Of a DNA stretch of 64,000 nt, positions 17,180 through 25,426 are shown piece by piece. The notes under the pieces are model-generated. The model searched no databases. It saw only the letters and a list, made by a program, of their open reading frames with translations, and had not been told where the DNA came from. The position numbers and the translations under genes are program-made. This DNA is from Bin75 sp965200435. Lineage in GTDB: Bacteria; Nitrospirota; Nitrospiria; Nitrospirales; UBA8639. The stretch lies in the NCBI GenBank assembly GCA_965200435.1, contig OZ241337.1, positions 1,860,001-1,924,000 on the forward strand, given 5' to 3'. Numbering within the stretch: the stretch's first letter is position 1; every line of letters starts with the position of its first letter.

Positions 17180-19075
17180 ATGTCTCTCCTGAAAGGAATC
17201 GAGAATCCGTCTGACCTTAAAAAATTATCTCCGGACCAATTCCCGGATCTGTGTCAGGAAATTCGTGACCAGATTATTACCGTGATCTCAAACGTAGGCG
17301 GGCATCTCGCTTCCAATCTTGGCATCGTTGAATTGACCGTCGCGCTTCATTACCTGTTGGACGCTCCCAAAGATCAGATTGTCTGGGATACCAGCAATCA
17401 AACTTATACCCATAAGTTGTTGACCGGGCGTCGAGAATGGTTTCATACCATTCGCCAATTTGGTGGATTAAGTGGATTCTGCAAGCGGGAAGAAAGTCCG
17501 TATGACACGTTTAATGCCGGTCATGCAGGGACGGGGGTCTCTGCCGCGGTGGGCTTTGTCGAAGCTCGTGCGCAGCAAAAACAATCGCATCATGTCGTCT
17601 GCGTCGTAGGAGACGGCGCGTTGACCTCAGGGCTGACCCTTGAGGGTCTTCAGCACGCCGGGGATAGCCAGCAAGACCTGTTGGTGATTTTGAACGATAA
17701 TCAGATGTCGATTTCGAAGAACGTCGGGGCGATATCCGCCTATCTTAATCGGACCCTTACCGGTGAGTTGGGTGTTCGGATACAGGAAAAGGCGAATCAA
17801 ATCCTGGGAACCATTCCCCGCGTTGGCGGACCGGTGAAGAAAATGGCCGACCGGGCTCAATCGTTGGTCAAAGGCCTGCTGTCACCCGGGATGCTGTTCG
17901 AGGAATTGGGGTTTCGGTACATCGGGCCCCTTGAGGGCCACCAATTTGAATATTTGCTGCCTACCCTGGAGAATGTGCTCAAGCTGCCTGGCCCCACGTT
18001 ATTGCACGTGGTCACGAAAAAGGGATTAGGCTATAAACCGGCCATGAACAATCCCGTGTGGTTTCACGCCAGTTCGCCCTTCGATCTGGACACGGGAAAA
18101 CCCAAAAGCAAACCCTCGAGGCCCGTGTATAGCAGCATTGCCGTCAACACGCTCATTCGCGTGGCTCAGGAAGATCCGCGTGTGGTAGCGATTACGGCTG
18201 CGATGTGTGAGGGAACGGGATTAACCGCCTTTGAAAAGATCTTTCCTGACCGGCTCTATGACGTCGGGATCGCCGAGCAACATGCCGTGACGTTTGCCGC
18301 AGGCATGGCGGCACAGGGCATGAGACCGGTGATTCCTATTTATTCGACCTTCCTGCAACGTGCCTATGACCAGGTGATTCATGACGTGGCCACGCAGAAT
18401 CTGCCGGTCACGTTCTGCATCGATCGAGGCGGTCTTGTGGCGCAAGATGGGACGACCCACCATGGGGTGTTTGATTTCGCGTACCTCCGGCATATGCCGA
18501 ACATGGTGATTATGGCCCCCAAAGATGAAAATGAATTACAACACATGGTGAAGTCGTGTATCAGTTATGACAGGCCTGCTGCCGTCCGGTATCCCCGGGG
18601 CTCGGGATTGGGGGTGAAAATGGACCAGGTCCCGGGAGAGTTGTCCTTGGGCAAAGGTGAATTGTTACGAGGCGGCACGGACATCGCCCTGGTGGCGATC
18701 GGGGCGACGGTGAGTCAAGCGATGGAGGCGGCCGACCGGTTGGAGCAGGAAGGGATAGCAGCGGCGGTGATTAATGCCCGGTTCGTCAAACCGCTTGATG
18801 GCGATTTGATCGGAACCGTGGCGAAGCAGGTGAAGTGTCTGCTCACTGTCGAAGAATCTTCGGCAATGGGTGGATTCGGCTCTGCGGTTCTGGAGTTTCT
18901 CTCCGAGGAAGGCATTATCAACGTGCCGACGAAGTGCGTGGGGTTGCCTGACTGGTTCATCGAACAGGGCCCTCAGGAGTTACTCCGAGAGAAATACGGC
19001 TTGACGGCGGACGGCATTTATCAACAAGCCAAACGATTATTCGCTCGAATCTCCGTGGGATCGCAGGTGATCTGA
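17180..19075 (+). CDS. dxs: 1-deoxy-D-xylulose-5-phosphate synthase
   Basis: A 631-residue thiamine-diphosphate enzyme condensing pyruvate and glyceraldehyde-3-phosphate, the first step of the MEP isoprenoid pathway. The cofactor motif is GDGALTSGL to NDNQMSIS (about residues 148-176), with DVGIAEQHAVTFAAGMA and DRGGLVAQDGTTHHG in the transketolase central domain and a C-terminal transketolase domain. ATG 17180 follows AAGGAGGATAGG. With ispG 15 bp downstream it supplies C5 units for the squalene cyclised by Shc, which explains its place in a hopanoid locus. Confidence 0.97.
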   Translation: MSLLKGIENPSDLKKLSPDQFPDLCQEIRDQIITVISNVGGHLASNLGIVELTVALHYLLDAPKDQIVWDTSNQTYTHKLLTGRREWFHTIRQFGGLSGFCKREESPYDTFNAGHAGTGVSAAVGFVEARAQQKQSHHVVCVVGDGALTSGLTLEGLQHAGDSQQDLLVILNDNQMSISKNVGAISAYLNRTLTGELGVRIQEKANQILGTIPRVGGPVKKMADRAQSLVKGLLSPGMLFEELGFRYIGPLEGHQFEYLLPTLENVLKLPGPTLLHVVTKKGLGYKPAMNNPVWFHASSPFDLDTGKPKSKPSRPVYSSIAVNTLIRVAQEDPRVVAITAAMCEGTGLTAFEKIFPDRLYDVGIAEQHAVTFAAGMAAQGMRPVIPIYSTFLQRAYDQVIHDVATQNLPVTFCIDRGGLVAQDGTTHHGVFDFAYLRHMPNMVIMAPKDENELQHMVKSCISYDRPAAVRYPRGSGLGVKMDQVPGELSLGKGELLRGGTDIALVAIGATVSQAMEAADRLEQEGIAAAVINARFVKPLDGDLIGTVAKQVKCLLTVEESSAMGGFGSAVLEFLSEEGIINVPTKCVGLPDWFIEQGPQELLREKYGLTADGIYQQAKRLFARISVGSQVI

Positions 19076-19090
19076 GAAAGCGTTTCTTCT

Positions 19091-20260
19091 ATGAGGATTA
19101 CGCGAAAAAAAACCAGACAGATCCAGGTGGGTTCCGTCAAAATTGGGGGCGGAGCTCCCATCACGGTTCAGTCCATGACCATCCCGCATCCGAGTGATGT
19201 CAAAGGAACCGTTGAACAGATTCATCAGATGGAAGAGGTGGGTTGTGAATTGGTCCGGGTTGCCGTGCCCGATCAAGAGGCTGCGGAGGCCCTTCCCAAA
19301 ATCAAGAAGGAGATTTCGATCCCCTTGATAGCGGACGTGCACTTTGATCACCGGTTGGCGCTCAAAGCCGCCGAGGTTGTGGACTGTGTTCGCATCAATC
19401 CCGGAAACATCGGTCCGTGGTGGCGATTGGCCGAAGTGATCAAAGCGGTGCAGGACCGCGGCATTCCCCTTCGCGTTGGCGTCAACGGCGGTTCGTTGGA
19501 GCGCCCATTGTTGGAGAAATACGGGTATCCCACGGCGGAGGCCCTGGCAGAATCGGCCTTGAACGCCGTTCACGCCATTGAGGACATGGGTTTCACAAAC
19601 ATGAAGGTGTCGTTAAAAGCCTCTGACGTCCATATGGCTGTTGACGCATATTGGCTGTTTGCCCACCAATCGGATTATCCGCTTCATATCGGAATTACCG
19701 AAGCTGGAACGGCCCAAACCGGTGCCGTCAAGTCCGCCATCGGATTGGGGTGGTTGTTGTCCCATGGGATTGGCGATACCTTGAGGGTGTCTCTGGCCGC
19801 CGATCCCGTGGAAGAAGTGAAGGTCGGCTTCGAAATTCTCAAGTCTCTGGAGCTTCGTCATCGTGGGGTCAACGTCATTGCCTGCCCGACCTGTGGCCGG
19901 GTCGAAATTGACGTGGTACGAATGGCCGATGAATTGGAAAAACGCTTAAGTCACATTAAAATACCCTTAAACGTGTCCGTTTTAGGATGTGTGGTGAATG
20001 GCATCGGGGAGGGAAAAGAGGCGGATATCGGTATTGCGGGCGGTCAGGGCATGGGAATCTTGTTCAAAAAAGGAAAGCTCGTCAAAAAAGTGCCGTCTGA
20101 AAAATTGGTGGATGTCCTCATTGATGAAGTCGAGTTGATGGCGTTGGAACAGCATGACTCGCGTGAGGAGACACCCGCCTCATCCGTGGATTCCCCGGTT
20201 GCCGCTTCTTCTCAATTGACCTCCACCAATCGCGAACTTCCCGTTTTGTCATCACGCTAG
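19091..20260 (+). CDS. ispG: 4-hydroxy-3-methylbut-2-en-1-yl diphosphate synthase (GcpE)
   Basis: A 389-residue [4Fe-4S] enzyme of the MEP pathway that opens MEcPP to HMBPP. The TIM barrel carries PLIADVHFD and RINPGNIG. The cluster ligands are in CPTCGR (near residue 265) and GCVVNGIGEGKEADIG (near 300), the latter with the catalytic Glu. The last 30 residues are a Ser/Thr-rich tail without family equivalents. The gene starts 15 bp after dxs. An IS481-like element is inserted 60 bp beyond the stop. Confidence 0.97.
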   Translation: MRITRKKTRQIQVGSVKIGGGAPITVQSMTIPHPSDVKGTVEQIHQMEEVGCELVRVAVPDQEAAEALPKIKKEISIPLIADVHFDHRLALKAAEVVDCVRINPGNIGPWWRLAEVIKAVQDRGIPLRVGVNGGSLERPLLEKYGYPTAEALAESALNAVHAIEDMGFTNMKVSLKASDVHMAVDAYWLFAHQSDYPLHIGITEAGTAQTGAVKSAIGLGWLLSHGIGDTLRVSLAADPVEEVKVGFEILKSLELRHRGVNVIACPTCGRVEIDVVRMADELEKRLSHIKIPLNVSVLGCVVNGIGEGKEADIGIAGGQGMGILFKKGKLVKKVPSEKLVDVLIDEVELMALEQHDSREETPASSVDSPVAASSQLTSTNRELPVLSSR

Positions 20261-20320
20261 TTTTTGCAGTCTCCCCGAACAAGATTCTTGACGGAGGACA
20301 GTCGCAGGGCGGGTGCCTTC

Positions 20321-21407
20321 TGTATAAGTTCAGAAACCCTTGGCACTCCTCGACACAGGAGGAGAGGCCATGCAAATCCACCATGTCGGCTATCGCATCA
20401 GGGGGTTTTATCGACTAACGCAATTCGGGCATCGTTGGGACATGATACCCCACGAAGCCCATCACCGACTCAAGATTCTGCACTTTTGCGCCCGGCATGG
20501 CCCAGCTGCGACGGGGGAGGCCTTTGGCGTCAGCCGCCGGACGCTTTATCGCTGGCAGCGGGCGCTCACTCAGGCTGGCGGAGACCCGCAGGCGTTGGCC
20601 GTCCGCTCTAGGGCCCCCCACCGGCGGCGGCAGGCCACGTGGCCACCCGCCCTGAGCCAAGCGATCCGGCGGCTACGCACCACGTATCCCAACCGTGGGA
20701 AGGCCAAGCTGCACGTCCTACTGCGGCCGTGGTGTGCGCAGCACGGGCTAGCCCTCCCCAGGGTCTCCACCATCGGGCGCCTGATCGCCCGCGCCCCGGA
20801 CCGGATGCGGCACACGCCGAGCCGCCTGGATGCCCGGGGCCGGCCCAAACCCCGGACACGGCGCCGGAAATCCCGCCCGCCCCGGCCCCGCCCCGCCCAG
20901 CCCCTGGCGGTCTTGGCCGGCGATCCCGTTGTGCGGCTCCACGCCGGACTCCGCCGCTACCTATTCACCTTCATCGATCCCTGCAGTCGCTTCGCCTTCG
21001 CTGTGGCCACCGCCACCGCCTCCAGCCGCCATGCCACCCACGCCCTCGATGCACTCTGTGCGTTGCTCCCGGCCCCACCCCGGGTCCTCCTCTCCGATAA
21101 CGGCCCGGAGTTCCAGGGGCATTTCCAGCACCGGCTCGATGAGCGCGGCATCACCCACTGGTGGACGTATCCCCGATCCCCGAAAATGAACGCTCATGCG
21201 GAACGGTTCAATCGCACCCTGCAAGAGACCTTCGTGGACTACCACGAGGATCTGCTGTTCGACGATTTGGCGGCCTTTAACCGCAAACTGGCCGATTGGT
21301 TGCTGGCCTACAATACCGTGTTGCCCCACCATAGCCTTGGGCGGCAATCTCCGGTACAATCCCTGATTCACCACCAACCCGAGTGCCAAATGTGGTGGCC
21401 CCATACA
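20321..21407 (+). mobile_element. IS481-like insertion sequence, copy 1
   Basis: A 1087-bp element. The left end starts TGTATAAGTTCAGAAACC and the right end finishes GTGGTGGCCCCATACA; as inverted repeats both begin TGTAT and converge again on TTTGGCA. It is flanked by the perfect 5-bp duplication CCTTC (20316-20320 and 21408-21412). It differs from copies at 23097 and 39015 by only a handful of bases and is far richer in GC than its surroundings. It lies between ispG and the tRNA-Cys promoter. Confidence 0.95.
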
Positions 21408-21473
21408 CCTTCTTGTCAGGGGGCAGGGGGCCTCGCTATAATGTCGCGCGAGGCGCCGTACCCAAGTGGCTAA
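20370..21473 (+). CDS. IS481-like DDE transposase, copy 1, stop codon outside the IS
   Basis: ATG 20370 follows AGGAGGAG at 20357-20364. The N-terminus has a helix-turn-helix (RLKILHFCARHG to VSRRTLYRWQRAL); the catalytic core has the D-D-E signature in FIDPCSR, LLSDNGPEFQ and NAHAERFNRTLQE. The last codons within the element are Pro-His-Thr; no stop occurs before the right terminus, so translation continues for 22 codons into flanking DNA and ends at 21473 inside tRNA-Cys. The basic, Pro/Arg-rich linker (about residues 130-175) is compositionally odd. Probably an active full-length transposase with an adventitious tail. Confidence 0.88.
   Translation: MQIHHVGYRIRGFYRLTQFGHRWDMIPHEAHHRLKILHFCARHGPAATGEAFGVSRRTLYRWQRALTQAGGDPQALAVRSRAPHRRRQATWPPALSQAIRRLRTTYPNRGKAKLHVLLRPWCAQHGLALPRVSTIGRLIARAPDRMRHTPSRLDARGRPKPRTRRRKSRPPRPRPAQPLAVLAGDPVVRLHAGLRRYLFTFIDPCSRFAFAVATATASSRHATHALDALCALLPAPPRVLLSDNGPEFQGHFQHRLDERGITHWWTYPRSPKMNAHAERFNRTLQETFVDYHEDLLFDDLAAFNRKLADWLLAYNTVLPHHSLGRQSPVQSLIHHQPECQMWWPHTPSCQGAGGLAIMSREAPYPSG
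21413..21442 (+). promoter_or_regulatory. Promoter of tRNA-Cys
   Basis: TTGTCA at 21413-21418, an 18-bp spacer and a perfect TATAAT at 21437-21442, ten bases before the mature tRNA 5' end. The target duplication of the upstream IS ends at 21412, immediately before the -35 box, so the promoter is intact. Confidence 0.75.
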
Positions 21474-21527
21474 GGGAGCAGTCTGCAAAACTGCGATTCA
21501 GCGGTTCGATCCCGCTCGGCGCCTCCA
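21452..21527 (+). tRNA. tRNA-Cys (GCA)
   Basis: A 76-nt cloverleaf. Acceptor GGCGCCG (21452-21458) pairs with CGGCGCC (21517-21523), followed by discriminator U, typical of tRNA-Cys, and an encoded CCA. Anticodon loop CTGCAAA gives GCA. The T arm contains GGTTCGATCCC. Confidence 0.95.
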
Positions 21528-21529
21528 TC

Positions 21530-21549
21530 ACCTTCATCCTGTTGAAGGT
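21530..21549 (+). terminator. Hairpin after tRNA-Cys
   Basis: ACCTTCA (21530-21536) and TGAAGGT (21543-21549) form a 7-bp stem with a 6-nt loop just after the tRNA. The T tract is very short, so it may be a weak terminator or a processing structure. Confidence 0.35.
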
Positions 21550-21666
21550 TTGCGTATGAAGGAGGATGCGTCGTCGCGGTAGCGTTTCGAGGATCGCTCC
21601 TCTGTGTAAGGAAAACAGGTTGCTGAAGCATTTCATGCGTCGAGTAGAAAGGGGTTCCGGAACGCC

Positions 21667-22683
21667 ATGGCCATGCCTCTCTCCCAGGTGGTGACTGTCG
21701 CTAGCTACGTAGTTTCGCAAAAGTTCAAAGGCGTTAAACGGTATCCATTGGTGTTGATGTTGGAACCGCTCTTTCGATGTAATTTGGCCTGTGCCGGTTG
21801 CGGAAAAATCCAATATCCCGAGCACGTGTTGGACCGACGGTTGACGCCCGAACAATGTTGGGCGGCGGCTGAGGAATGCGGCGCGCCCGTTGTCAGCATT
21901 CCCGGCGGGGAGCCGCTCATTCATCCCGAGATGTCGGCAATCGTTCGAGGGTTGGTGCACCGGAAAAAAATCGTCTATCTGTGTACGAATGCGATTCTGT
22001 TGGAACGTAAAATAGACGAATATGAACCCTCCGATCATTTGATTTTCAGCATCCACATGGATGGGTTGCGCGATGAACATGATCTCGCGGTATGTCGTGA
22101 CGGGGTCTATGACGTCGCGACGAAAGCGATCAAAACGGCCTTGGAAAGAGGATTCCGGGTGACCACCAACACGACCCTGTTCAACGATGCGAATCCGACT
22201 CGGGTCCGGGCGTTTTTTGATGAAATGATGAATCTTGGGGTGGAAGGGATGATGATCTCTCCGGGCTACAGTTACGAAAAGGCCCCGGACCAGCAGAGCT
22301 TCTTAAAGCGACATCAAACGCAGGAACTATTTTCGCACATGCTCACCAAGAGAAAACGTCGGTGGCGATTTCAACAGTCGCCCCTGTTTTTAGAATTTCT
22401 CATGGGCAAGCGCGACTATCAATGTACCCCATGGGGCAATCCGACCTATAATATTTTTGGCTGGCAGAAGCCCTGCTACCTGTTGCAGGATGGATATGTG
22501 TCGAGTTTTAAGGAATTGCTCGATACCACGGAGTGGGATCGGTACGGTGTCGGACGCAATGAGAAATGTCGGGACTGCATGGTGCATTGCGGGTATGAAG
22601 CCTCGGCCATGGAGGACACGTTCGGTTCATGGTCCGGACTGACCGGAACCGTGAAGGCCCTGCTTTTCCCCAATGCGACCTGA
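21667..22683 (+). CDS. hpnH: Adenosyl-hopene transferase, radical SAM (HpnH)
   Basis: A 338-residue radical-SAM enzyme that adds 5'-deoxyadenosine to hopene, the first step of the C35 hopanoid side chain. The cluster motif CNLACAGC (Cys38, Cys42, Cys45) is followed by the GGEP motif (IPGGEPLIH). C-terminal cysteines in CRDCMVHCGYE match HpnH. It is separated from shc and hpnG by dxs, ispG, an IS and tRNA-Cys; the product of HpnH is the substrate of HpnG. The start ATGGCCATG has little Shine-Dalgarno; ATG 21673 is an alternative. Confidence 0.94.
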   Translation: MAMPLSQVVTVASYVVSQKFKGVKRYPLVLMLEPLFRCNLACAGCGKIQYPEHVLDRRLTPEQCWAAAEECGAPVVSIPGGEPLIHPEMSAIVRGLVHRKKIVYLCTNAILLERKIDEYEPSDHLIFSIHMDGLRDEHDLAVCRDGVYDVATKAIKTALERGFRVTTNTTLFNDANPTRVRAFFDEMMNLGVEGMMISPGYSYEKAPDQQSFLKRHQTQELFSHMLTKRKRRWRFQQSPLFLEFLMGKRDYQCTPWGNPTYNIFGWQKPCYLLQDGYVSSFKELLDTTEWDRYGVGRNEKCRDCMVHCGYEASAMEDTFGSWSGLTGTVKALLFPNAT

Positions 22684-22738
22684 GCACCTCTTTCTCGGTT
22701 CAGACTTTCAATTGGAAGTCCGTACAAGCCGGATTCCC

Positions 22739-23046
22739 TGTCTGTGTTCAGTTATTCGTTGACACATTTCACGGCCTCCTTCCGTCCTTCCCTGCAGGTT
22801 TCATCGGGAATCCAAGGTCGGCCTCTCCGCCTTGGTCGCTGTCGCATCTCATGCGTCCTGGAGAGGCCACCCCGTCGTTGTCGCGGCGCGATCTTATCGC
22901 GACCGGCGACGCCAGCCCGGGGACCCCGCGTCATGAGATGGCGCGGCTACAAAAGAGAGAAGAGTCTGCTCCGTTGGGGTCGACACACAGGCGTACCCCG
23001 ACGCTGCAGCCCTTTGTCGGATTACGCTACGCTAATCCGACCTACG
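22739..23046 (+). repeat. Repeat-filled gap with an orphan IS-like left end and a BIME-like palindrome
   Basis: The 413-bp gap 22684-23096 holds no credible gene. From 22739, TGTCTGTGTTCAG then TTCGTTGACA resembles the left end of the IS481-like element and recurs at 36298 and 55687. A hairpin segment (TTTCATCGGGAATCC) near 22800 recurs at 49175 and 55750. At 22993-23046 a GTCGGATTACG / CTAATCCGAC palindrome ends in CCTACG and is related to units at 49193 and 55793. The right end of this composite is missing; IS copy 2 is inserted 50 bp downstream. Confidence 0.55.
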
Positions 23047-23096
23047 GGTTCTACTTCCTGATACACGCGGGAGCCTATCCGAACCCGCATAGATTA

Positions 23097-24182
23097 TGTA
23101 TAAGTTCAGAAACCTTTGGCACTCCTCGAAACAGGAGGAGAGGCCATGCAAATCCACCATGTCGGCTATCGCATCAGGGGGTTTTATCGACTAACGCAAT
23201 TCGGGCATCGTTGGGACATGATACCCCACGAAGCCCATCACCGACTCAAGATTCTGCACTTTTGCGCCCGGCATGGCCTAGCCGCGACGGGGGAGGCCTT
23301 TGGCGTCAGCCGCCGGACGCTTTATCGCTGGCAGCGGGCGCTCACTCAGGCTGGCGGGGACCCGCAGGCGTTGGCCGTCCGCTCTAGGGCCCCCCACCGG
23401 CGGCGGCAGGCCACGTGGCCACCCGCCCTGAGCCAAGCGATCCGGCGGCTACGCACCACGTATCCCAACCGTGGGAAGGCCAAGCTGCACGTCCTACTGC
23501 GGCCGTGGTGTGCGCAGCACGGGCTAGCCCTCCCCAGGGTCTCCACCATCGGGCGCCTGATCGCCCGCGCCCCGGACCGGATGCGGCACACGCCGAGCCG
23601 CCTGGATGCCCGGGGCCGGCCCAAACCCCGGACACGGCGCCGGAAATCCCGCCCGCCCCGGCCCCGCCCCGCCCAGCCCCTGGCGGTCTTGGCCGGCGAT
23701 CCCGTTGTGCGGCTCCACGCCGGACTCCGCCGCTACCTATTCACCTTCATCGATCCCTGCAGTCGCTTCGCCTTCGCTGTGGCCACCGCCACCGCCTCCA
23801 GCCGCCATGCCACCCACGCCCTCGATGCACTCTGTGCGTTGCTCCCGGCCCCACCCCGGGTCCTCCTCTCCGATAACGGCCCGGAGTTCCAGGGGCATTT
23901 CCAGCACCGGCTCGATGAACGCGGCATCACCCACTGGTGGACGTATCCCCGATCCCCGAAAATGAACGCTCATGCGGAACGGTTCAATCGCACCCTGCAA
24001 GAGACCTTCGTGGACTACCACGAGGATCTGCTGTTCGACGATTTGGCGGCCTTTAACCGCAAACTGGCCGATTGGTTGCTGGCCTACAATACCGTGTTGC
24101 CCACCATAGCCTTGGGCGGCAATCTCCGGTACAATCCCTGATTCACCACCAACCCGAGTGCCAAATGTGGTGGCCCCATACA
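23097..24182 (+). mobile_element. IS481-like insertion sequence, copy 2 (1-bp deletion)
   Basis: A 1086-bp element with the same ends as copy 1 and a perfect 5-bp duplication GATTA (23092-23096 and 24183-24187). It is one base shorter than copies 1 and 3 because a CCCC run has become CCC at about 24100. All three copies point the same way, so copies 1 and 2 are direct repeats bracketing tRNA-Cys and hpnH. Confidence 0.95.
23146..24141 (+). pseudogene. IS481-like transposase, copy 2, frameshifted near the C-terminus
   Basis: Same protein as copy 1 as far as the segment LLAYNTVLP, after which the lost C shifts the frame and translation ends at 24141, removing about the last 25 residues. The D-D-E residues are upstream of the shift and intact; whether the shortened protein transposes is unknown. 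Without the deletion the frame would leave the element and stop at TGA 24189-24191. Confidence 0.8.
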
Positions 24183-24309
24183 GATTATTGACACATGAAA
24201 CCCCATATGCTAGAAGATCACGGATCTTTTTACGGGATTTTCCTTCCTCTAAAAATGTAAAAAAAAGTGCCGAAGGCTCAATGAAAAGGCCCGCACGAAG
24301 TCCTAGGAA

Positions 24310-24670
24310 GTGAGGCATATCGTCTCCGTGATTTCAGTGTCCTTACGCTTCGCGGCTCTCACGCTTCTGTGCCTGCCGGCCCTTACCGTTGCTTTTCTCG
24401 TTCCTTCACCCCCTACCTTCGCCCGGGAAGCCGGTCAAGACGTGCTCGTCAATGCCGTGGACAGGACCGTGTGCGCCGACCTGTTCGCCTGCACGGCCAC
24501 GATGAGCATTCCGGTTGTGGTGCCGCCGGGTTTGGGCTGGCAATTCGAGAACGTCCCGAAAATGAGGAACGCGATGGCGCCTGCTTCGTGCCAAGGCGCA
24601 AGAAAGAGCGGTGCTTGTGGAAGAAGGCCGGATCGTTTATGAAAAGGCGGATGATTGGAACGAGAGTTGA
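24310..24670 (+). pseudogene. Small secreted protein, apparently frameshifted
   Basis: From GTG 24310 a signal peptide (FAALTLLCLPALTVAFLV, cleavage after about PTFA) leads into an unrecognised domain with two cysteines. At about 24560-24572 the coding pattern moves to another frame, which continues as LLRAKAQERAVLVEEGRI and ends at TGA 24668-24670. Read together, the two parts give about 119 residues. It lies between IS copy 2 and the respiratory operon. Frameshift by mutation or a sequencing error are equally possible. Family not recognised. Confidence 0.35.
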
Positions 24671-24748
24671 TTTATTGCCTTGGCAGCACATACTCATCTG
24701 ATTAACCTTGATTTACTTATTCTATCACGTTAAAACATGAGGGTCGTT

Positions 24749-25372
24749 ATGAAGCGCAGAGAGAATCGCACGAGTCGAACAGAGATGTGGGGTGCCGTTG
24801 CCGTCCTGGCAATGGGATTGACGTTGTCTGCCTGTGGTGAAGCCAAGCCACCGGCTCCACCTCCCCCGGCGCCGCCGGAGTACGCCGATAAGCATATGCC
24901 GGACGGCTATTGGAATAATCCGGACATTCTGGCTCAAGGAAAAGCGATCTTTACCGGGCAGGAAAACATCGACGTGAATTGCGCCAGTTGTCATGGCAAA
25001 GACGGGAAGCCCGTCAAGGCCGGAGCTCGGGATTTTCGTCAGGGTGAACACATGAAGTTGTTCTCTGACTCTCAATGGTTCTGGCGCGTTTCCGAAGGGG
25101 TCAAGGGCACCAAAATGAAAGCCTGGAAATCCAAACTGCCCGAGGATGATCGGTGGAAGGTGATTGCCTATGAAGCCACGTTCGGCTTGAAAGGCATGGA
25201 ATACAGCGTTGCTCAAAAGAAATGGGTGCCTCAAGGAACCGCTACGGCTCCGGCGGTTGAAGAAGCTGCGGCTCCGGCGGTTGAGGAGGCAGCGGCTCCG
25301 GCGGTTGAAGAGGCTGTGGCTCCAAATGGGGAAATGGCCGGAGGAGAATCTGCCGAAGAAGCTCCAGAGTAA
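24749..25372 (+). CDS. Lipoprotein cytochrome c, first gene of the respiratory operon
   Basis: A 207-residue lipoprotein. The leader ends in a lipobox LSAC, then a Pro-rich linker, a monoheme domain with CASCH (residues 78-82) and distal Met candidates (TKMKAW), and a C-terminal Ala-Pro-Val-Glu repeat (APAVEEA three times). ATG 24749 follows GAGGGT at 24739; ATG 24737 is possible. It would sit on the outer face of the membrane and pass electrons to or from the membrane subunits encoded downstream. A bd-like subunit gene starts 54 bp later. Confidence 0.85.
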   Translation: MKRRENRTSRTEMWGAVAVLAMGLTLSACGEAKPPAPPPPAPPEYADKHMPDGYWNNPDILAQGKAIFTGQENIDVNCASCHGKDGKPVKAGARDFRQGEHMKLFSDSQWFWRVSEGVKGTKMKAWKSKLPEDDRWKVIAYEATFGLKGMEYSVAQKKWVPQGTATAPAVEEAAAPAVEEAAAPAVEEAVAPNGEMAGGESAEEAPE

Positions 25373-25426
25373 TATGAGGCATTTCCCGTTCTTTTTGCGC
25401 ATAAATCAGAAGGAGGGCCACCACCC

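Noticed and set aside
20570..20942. Several open frames on both strands inside the IS copies
   Set aside because: They are identical in all copies, high-GC shadows of the transposase frame, without ribosome sites or domains.
24183..24309. Riboswitch in the 127 bp after IS copy 2
   Set aside because: There is some pairing potential around GTGCCGAAGGC, but no known aptamer core; TTGACA at 24188 with TAGAAG is only a weak promoter.
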